From: Tissierellia bacterium
GTDB taxonomy: Bacteria > Bacillota > Clostridia > Tissierellales > Peptoniphilaceae
DNA length: 64,000 nt
Direction: 5' to 3'
Assembly (NCBI GenBank): GCA_030535395.1
Contig: JAUNLK010000006.1
Location: forward strand, 1-64,000
This document shows positions 59,923-64,000 of the stretch, piece by piece; within the stretch, counting starts at the first letter, position 1; every line of letters starts with the position of its first letter. A program made the translations under genes and the position numbers. Under the pieces are notes generated by a model. It did not search any database, had not been told where the DNA came from, and saw only the letters and a list, made by a program, of their open reading frames with translations.

Positions 59923-61115
59923 GAGCTACTCCTCTCAAATACCAAGCGGTCCCCATCGGAAACGGCGATGACCCCCGCGGCCTCAAAGCCGCAGGATGCG
60001 ATGACCCGCTGCATCTTCTCATTGTGTTCGTGGGTGTCGATGCGCACCGAGGGAAAGTTCAATCGAGCGCTCTCCACAATCAGGAGGGTCAAAAATTCCC
60101 GGCCAAAGCCCTGGCCCTTGTACTTCTCGGCCACGGCAAAGCGGTGGATGGTGGTGTAGGGGGCGGGGAGGCGGAACTTGCCCCGCCGGTCCCGGTAGGT
60201 CTCCTCCTCCCGCTGCTGGAGGACGCCCGTGGCCACAATCTCCCCCTGATAGCGGAGGACATACTGCTCCTGCCGCTCCAGATCCAGCTGGATCTGTCTA
60301 ACTCCCGGGGCAGTTCGCTGCCACTGGTCCACCCCATCGGCCATGAGGGCCTCTGCGCCCTCCTGAAGGATTTTGTGGATGGCGGGCAGATCCTCCTCCC
60401 TCCCCCGCTCCAGGCTAAGGCCGTGGAGGAGATGGGGGACGGTGTAGGAAATCTTGGGATGGGCCCCCTGAAAGTTCACCCCCCAGGCAAAGATGTGGAC
60501 CCCCGCCCGGGAAGCCTCCCTGAGGGCCTGGGCGAAATCGGGGTCCATGGCCTCATTGGGCATAAAGAGCCTCATCCCCTCCATTTGAAGGACGAAGACC
60601 ACCCCGGCATAGGTCCCCTCCCGAGCCAGGGCCGTGAGTTCCCTGAGATGTCTCGCCCCCCGAGAGGTGGGGGCATCGGGAAAGGCGGCCAGTCCATCCT
60701 CTTCCAGAGTGACCCCCTTCACTTCGAGATAGCCCTGGCCCCCCTCCCCCTCAATGGCAAAGTCCAGGCGGCTCTTTCCCACAGTGACCTCGGGGCGAAC
60801 CTTTCGCACTCTTCCAAAGCCCTCCAGCTCGACGTCAGCCTCCAGGACTTCCCCCACCAGCTTGTTGGGGGCCTGGGCGTCGATATTCACCAAGAGGCCA
60901 TCCTTGTCCACGTGGATGAGGGTGTAGTCGGTCTTCCGCTGGGACTCAGGGTCCTTTTTGGAGAGAAACACCCGCCTTCCCGGGAGGAAGAGCTCCCGGC
61001 AGCGGCCCGTGTTGGGCACAAAGACCCGCTGGGCCTCCCCTTCCACCTCCACCTGGGCGATAAAGCGGTTCTCCCGGCGGATGAATGTCCCCTCCAGGAC
61101 CCTGCTATACTTCAC
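59913..61115 (-). CDS. sfsA: SfsA nuclease-like domain fused to a GNAT acetyltransferase
   Basis: A 400-residue two-domain protein. Residues 1 to about 230 are SfsA: RFIAQVEV, FVPNTGRC, VRPEVTVGKSRLDFAIEG, YLEVKGVTLEEDGLAAFPDAPTSRGARHLRELT, with PD-(D/E)xK-type Asp and ExK. Residues about 235-400 form a GNAT domain: REEDLPAIHKILQEGAEAL, then the acetyl-CoA loop VAEKYKGQGFGREFL and EHNEKMQRVIASCGFEAAG. SfsA alone is normally about 230 residues, so this is a fusion. The start is GTG (61115) with GGGAGG six bases upstream; the longer frame lies within dedA. Function of the fused pair is unknown. Confidence 0.88.
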   Translation of the reverse strand: MKYSRVLEGTFIRRENRFIAQVEVEGEAQRVFVPNTGRCRELFLPGRRVFLSKKDPESQRKTDYTLIHVDKDGLLVNIDAQAPNKLVGEVLEADVELEGFGRVRKVRPEVTVGKSRLDFAIEGEGGQGYLEVKGVTLEEDGLAAFPDAPTSRGARHLRELTALAREGTYAGVVFVLQMEGMRLFMPNEAMDPDFAQALREASRAGVHIFAWGVNFQGAHPKISYTVPHLLHGLSLERGREEDLPAIHKILQEGAEALMADGVDQWQRTAPGVRQIQLDLERQEQYVLRYQGEIVATGVLQQREEETYRDRRGKFRLPAPYTTIHRFAVAEKYKGQGFGREFLTLLIVESARLNFPSVRIDTHEHNEKMQRVIASCGFEAAGVIAVSDGDRLVFERSSSWK

Positions 61116-61728
61116 CGGAATCCTCCCGGGACTTCTTTCTATGGTGGATATAGTAGATGACGGCCCCCACCGCCACTGCGGCCACAAAAATGTACTTGTA
61201 GTAGTCGATATAGGTGAGGACGGTCTCCCAGTTCTCACCAAATTTCATCCCCAAATAGATGAGAATGGCATTCCACACGGCACTGCCCAGGGCGGTGAAG
61301 AGGGTGAATACCAAAAGATTCATGTGGACCATGCCCGCGGGAATGGAGATGAGGGAGCGAACAATGGGCATGCAGCGGCCAATGAGCACCAGGAGTTTTC
61401 CCTTGGACTCAAATTTCTGAACCACCATTTCAATGTCCTTGAGCTTAAAGCCCAGCTTGGCCATCCAGCCGTCCCGGGCCCAGCCGTAGATTCGCTGTTC
61501 ATCCACCAGGCGGCCAATGCCATAGAGGACATAGGCCCCAATGAGGGAGCCCAGGGTGGCGGCAATGTAGGTGGCCACAAATGGGAGCCTGCCGCTGCCC
61601 ACAAAGAAGCCGCCAAAGAGGAGAATCACCTCCGAGGGAATGGGGGGAAAGATATTCTCTATAAAGATGAGCCCAAAGACGGCAAGCACCCCGTAGGACT
61701 CAATAAATTGTGTCATCCATTGATTCAT
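61105..61728 (-). CDS. DedA family membrane protein
   Basis: A 207-residue membrane protein with the DedA/VTT features: ESYGVLAVFGLIFIENIFPPIPSEVILLFGGFFVGSG, ATLGSLIGAYVLYGIGRLVD, and GRCMPIVRSLISIPAGMVHMNLLVF, which holds the conserved Arg residues. DedA proteins include flippases for undecaprenyl phosphate and phosphatidylethanolamine. I start it at 61728, where AAAAGGAG lies upstream; the longer frame extends into the terminator. It overlaps the SfsA fusion gene by 11 bases. Confidence 0.93.
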   Translation of the reverse strand: MNQWMTQFIESYGVLAVFGLIFIENIFPPIPSEVILLFGGFFVGSGRLPFVATYIAATLGSLIGAYVLYGIGRLVDEQRIYGWARDGWMAKLGFKLKDIEMVVQKFESKGKLLVLIGRCMPIVRSLISIPAGMVHMNLLVFTLFTALGSAVWNAILIYLGMKFGENWETVLTYIDYYKYIFVAAVAVGAVIYYIHHRKKSREDSGEV

Positions 61729-61750
61729 AGTGTCTCCTTTTCTTTTTCCT

Positions 61751-61759
61751 ATTGTATCA
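61751..61759 (-). promoter_or_regulatory. Extended -10 promoter of dedA-sfsA-cbiA-cobQ
   Basis: Minus-strand TGATACAAT (TGn extension plus TACAAT) between the gatB terminator and dedA. No clear -35 hexamer; the region 17 bases upstream is the T run of the terminator. Confidence 0.6.
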
Positions 61760-61771
61760 AAGGCGCCCACA

Positions 61772-61799
61772 TAAAAAAATCGCCGAGGGACCTCGGCGA
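61772..61799 (-). terminator. Terminator after gatB
   Basis: Eight-base-pair stem TCGCCGAG/CTCGGCGA with a 4-base loop, followed by seven T on the minus strand. Confidence 0.92.
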
Positions 61800-61814
61800 C
61801 AATTCTTAGAGAGA

Positions 61815-63245
61815 CTATTGCTTTTCCAATTCCCTGCGCAAGAGTTCGTTGGCCATTTGGGGATTGGCCTTTCCCTTGGTGGCCTTCATCACCTGTCCCA
61901 CCAAAAAGCCCAGGACTCGGTCCTTGCCGTTCTTCCACTGGGTCACACTCTCGGGGTTTTGGGCCACAATTTCCACCACCACTTTTTCAATGGCGCCGGT
62001 GTCGGAGACCTGCTCCAGGCCCTCTCTCTGGATGATTTCGGCGGGACTGCCCCCCTCCTCAAAGAGGATCCGGAGGACTTTCTTCCCGGCATTGTTGGAG
62101 ATTTTCTTCTCGTCGATGGCCCTCAGGAGATAGGCCAAATCCTCGGCCCTGAGGCCAATGGTGATCTCCTCATCATCGGTGTCCACTCGGCGGAGGACTT
62201 CCCCGCTGATCCAATTGGCGAGGCTATTGTAGTCCTCATACTGGGCGGCCACTTCCTCAAAGAAGCGGGCGATCTCATCCCGCTCGGTGAGTACCCCGGC
62301 ATCGTATGGAGAGAGGCCGTAGTCTCTTTGGAAGCGCTCCAGCTTCACATCGGGAAGTTCGTTCATGCCCTCCACCACCGACTGAATCATGGCCTCGTCC
62401 ACAAAGACGGGACCCAGGTCCCCCTCGGGGGCGAAGCGATAGTCATTGGCGGTGTACTTGTAGCGCATGACCACCGTTTCATTGGCCACATCGTCCCAGC
62501 GGCGGGTGGTGCGGACTTCCTCCTCCCCCGCCTCCATGAGTTTCTGCTGGCGGGCCTCCTCAAACTCAATGGCCCGGACCACGGCCCGGAAGGAGTTTAG
62601 GTTTTTGATTTCGGCGATGCTGGACCGCTCCCCGGTCTGTTCATTTTTAAGGTTGATATTGACGTCGCAGCGGAGGGAGCCCTCGGCCATCTTCACATCA
62701 CTTACCCCCAGAACTTTCAGGGTCTTCCGGAGCTTGTCCAGGAACTTCCTCGCCTCTTCGGCGGAGCTCATATCGGGCTGGGAGACAATTTCAATGAGGG
62801 GCACCCCGCAGCGATTGTAGTCCATGAGGGTGGTATTGGTCTCTTCGCTGTGGAGGCTCTTTCCCGTGTCCTCCTCCATTTGAAGTTGGGCAATGCGAAT
62901 CTTCTTGGGCCCGGCCTCGGTGTCGATTTCCAAATAGCCGTCATTGGCAATGGGCTCGTGGTTTTGGGTGATCTGATAGCCCTTGGTGAGGTCGGGATAG
63001 AAGTAGTTCTTCCGCTGGAAGCGGCTCACCGGGTGGATGGTCATGTGGAAGGCCGTGGCGGCTTCAATGGCCTTGTGGACCACTTCCTCATTGAGGACGG
63101 GGAGGGCCCCGGGCATGCCCATGCACACGGGGCAGACCCGGGTGTTGGGCTCCCCGCCAAAGGAGTTTTCACAGCTGCAGAAGGCCTTGGTCTTGGTGGC
63201 CAGCTCCACGTGGATCTCCAAACCTACAATGGTCTTGTAACTCAT
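61815..63245 (-). CDS. gatB: Asp/Glu-tRNA amidotransferase subunit B
   Basis: A 476-residue GatB: KTIVGLEIHVELATKTKAFCSCENSFGGEPNTRVCPVCMGMPGALPVLN with the zinc-binding Cys set, FQRKNYFYPDLTKGYQITQ, EEDTGKSLH, DYNRCGVPLIEIVSQPD, EGSLRCDVNIN, and a C-terminal YqeY-like helical tail (GQVMKATKGKANPQMANELL) that binds tRNA. GatCAB converts Glu-tRNA(Gln), and in some species Asp-tRNA(Asn), to the amidated form. An AsnRS is encoded at 20 kb, so the Gln route is the likelier role. It overlaps gatA by four bases. Confidence 0.98.
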   Translation of the reverse strand: MSYKTIVGLEIHVELATKTKAFCSCENSFGGEPNTRVCPVCMGMPGALPVLNEEVVHKAIEAATAFHMTIHPVSRFQRKNYFYPDLTKGYQITQNHEPIANDGYLEIDTEAGPKKIRIAQLQMEEDTGKSLHSEETNTTLMDYNRCGVPLIEIVSQPDMSSAEEARKFLDKLRKTLKVLGVSDVKMAEGSLRCDVNINLKNEQTGERSSIAEIKNLNSFRAVVRAIEFEEARQQKLMEAGEEEVRTTRRWDDVANETVVMRYKYTANDYRFAPEGDLGPVFVDEAMIQSVVEGMNELPDVKLERFQRDYGLSPYDAGVLTERDEIARFFEEVAAQYEDYNSLANWISGEVLRRVDTDDEEITIGLRAEDLAYLLRAIDEKKISNNAGKKVLRILFEEGGSPAEIIQREGLEQVSDTGAIEKVVVEIVAQNPESVTQWKNGKDRVLGFLVGQVMKATKGKANPQMANELLRRELEKQ

Positions 63246-64000
63246 AGCAATTCCTCCAATCCACGGGCCACAGAGAGTAGTTCGTGGTCCTTAAACCGCT
63301 GGCCCACCAGTTGAATCCCCATGGGGAGTGACTCCGTGGCATGGGGAATGGAAATGGCGCAAGTGCCCGCCAAATTCACCGGCACGGTAAAGGTGTCCCC
63401 CACATAGACGGTTACCGGGGAGAGTTCCTCCTCCGCCAGGAAGGGGAAATTGGGAGAGGTGGGAGAGAGGATCAAGTCGTAGTCTTCAAAGACCCGCTCC
63501 AGTTCCCCTTGGAGGCTGTGGCGCAGCTCCAGGGCCTTGACATAGTAGTCCTTGGCGTGATCCATACTCATGATGTGGGTGCCAATCATAATTCTCCGCT
63601 TCACCTCGTCGCCGAAGCCCTCGGCCCGGGAGTGGGCGTAGAGCTCCTCCAGGCTGTCCTGATGCTCCGAGCGGTGGCCAAAGCGCACTCCATCGAAGCG
63701 GCTCATATTGGGGGCCAGTTCCCCATTGACTATGATGTGGTACATGGCCACGGCCTTGTCCAAATAGTCGAAGGGCACCAGATCCACCGTAGCTCCCTGG
63801 GCGGTGAGCTTGTCCACCACTTCTTCAATGCCCTTTTTAATGGCAGCTTCCATTGGGAAAGTCTCGAAGAGCTGGGGAATGGCAATTTTGAGGCCAGATA
63901 GGGCTCTCTCCTCCAAGGGCCCCTGAAGGCCCTCATTGCCCACGGCAGTGGCATCCCGCTCATCGGCCCCTGCCAGGACCTTTAGGATGTAGTGGGCATC
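63242..64000 (-). CDS. gatA: Glu/Asp-tRNA amidotransferase subunit A (C-terminal part)
   Basis: The frame is open to the right edge, giving the last 252 residues of GatA; the N-terminal half with the catalytic Ser-cis-Ser-Lys lies outside. Visible parts are VLAGADERDATAVG, GLKIAIPQLFE, the segment around FGHRSEHQDSLEELYAHSRAEGFGDEVKRRIMIGTHIMS, LILSPTSPNFPF and the C-terminal LPMGIQLVGQRFKDHELLSVARGLE, all typical of amidase-family GatA. It hydrolyses glutamine to supply ammonia to GatB. The stop overlaps the gatB ATG (ATGA). Confidence 0.96.
   Translation of the reverse strand, partial: DAHYILKVLAGADERDATAVGNEGLQGPLEERALSGLKIAIPQLFETFPMEAAIKKGIEEVVDKLTAQGATVDLVPFDYLDKAVAMYHIIVNGELAPNMSRFDGVRFGHRSEHQDSLEELYAHSRAEGFGDEVKRRIMIGTHIMSMDHAKDYYVKALELRHSLQGELERVFEDYDLILSPTSPNFPFLAEEELSPVTVYVGDTFTVPVNLAGTCAISIPHATESLPMGIQLVGQRFKDHELLSVARGLEELL

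Noticed and set aside
61729..61814. Possible cobalamin riboswitch upstream of the dedA-sfsA-cbiA-cobQ operon
   Set aside because: The gap is under 90 bases and is filled by the gatB terminator and the dedA promoter.
1..64000. Insertion sequences, prophage genes, CRISPR arrays, integrases
   Set aside because: No transposase, integrase, phage or cas gene was recognised, and no regularly spaced repeats beyond the MraZ operator were seen.

Overview
The window looks like one piece of a bacterial chromosome from the Bacillota, most likely an anaerobic Clostridia/Tissierellia-type organism with unusually G+C-rich coding DNA. Supporting signs are the gene sets plsX-acpP...smc-ftsY, alaS-ireB-ruvX-RNase J and mraZ-rsmH-ftsL-pbp-mraY-murD-ftsW-murG-divIB-ftsZ-nrdR, the B. 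subtilis-like trmR-trhP-udk block, a GatAB amidotransferase, an IreB phosphoprotein, a PASTA-type division PBP, strong purine-rich ribosome binding sites and sigma-A-like promoters. No family-level identification is claimed. No insertion sequence, prophage, CRISPR array or rRNA was seen, and no gap between genes exceeds 300 bases.

Layout. Nearly everything is on the minus strand, so operons read right to left. Only the class A PBP (40.8-43.7 kb, with a small downstream ORF) and mgtE (51.9-53.3 kb) are on the plus strand. 1-6 kb: ftsY (start only), smc, a radical SAM gene, acpP, plsX, then tRNA-Leu(CAA) with its own promoter and terminator. 6.2-9.6 kb: a ZIP metal transporter, udk and the tRNA wobble-uridine hydroxylation/methylation pair. 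9.6-13 kb: RNase J, RuvX, a ferredoxin-fused aldo/keto reductase and IreB. 13-24.2 kb: alaS, an AI-2E permease, an Rrf2 regulator, leuS, asnS, rarA, an ornithine-racemase-like enzyme and nrdR. 24.2-34.9 kb: a slimmed-down division and cell wall (dcw) cluster. 35-40.7 kb: lgt, deoC, a DUF1461 membrane protein, yebC, nadE, yigZ and hflX. 40.8-45.8 kb: a class A PBP whose transpeptidase motifs are all lost, a 41-residue basic ORF, a FolD-like protein with altered active-site residues and a secreted NlpC/P60 hydrolase. 46-51.7 kb: an oppABCDF oligopeptide transporter. 51.9-57 kb: mgtE, then a second OppA with ykfB- and ykfC-like muropeptide recycling genes. 57-64 kb: cobQ, cobB/cbiA, an SfsA-GNAT fusion, a DedA protein, gatB and the 3' part of gatA.

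How the genes work together. Much of the window concerns the cell envelope: precursor synthesis (mraY, murD, murG), polymerisation (FtsW, the division PBP, the class A PBP), remodelling (NlpC/P60), lipoprotein maturation (Lgt), phospholipid synthesis (PlsX, ACP) and reuse of wall peptides (Opp, YkfB, YkfC). A second theme is RNA and translation: three aminoacyl-tRNA synthetases, GatAB, tRNA-Leu, TrmR/TrhP, RNase J, RuvX, RsmH and HflX.

Most unusual findings. The 40.8-43.7 kb unit encodes a class A PBP with an intact glycosyltransferase and a transpeptidase domain reading NALA / SLD / QNK where SxxK / SxN / KTG are expected. It ends in an Asp-rich tail and is followed, through a TGATG overlap, by a 41-residue ORF with 15 Lys/Arg and no acidic residue. 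Next in interest are the convergent divergent FolD, the SfsA-acetyltransferase fusion, a textbook MraZ operator of four 10-bp repeats, and a dcw cluster lacking murC, murE, murF and ftsA.
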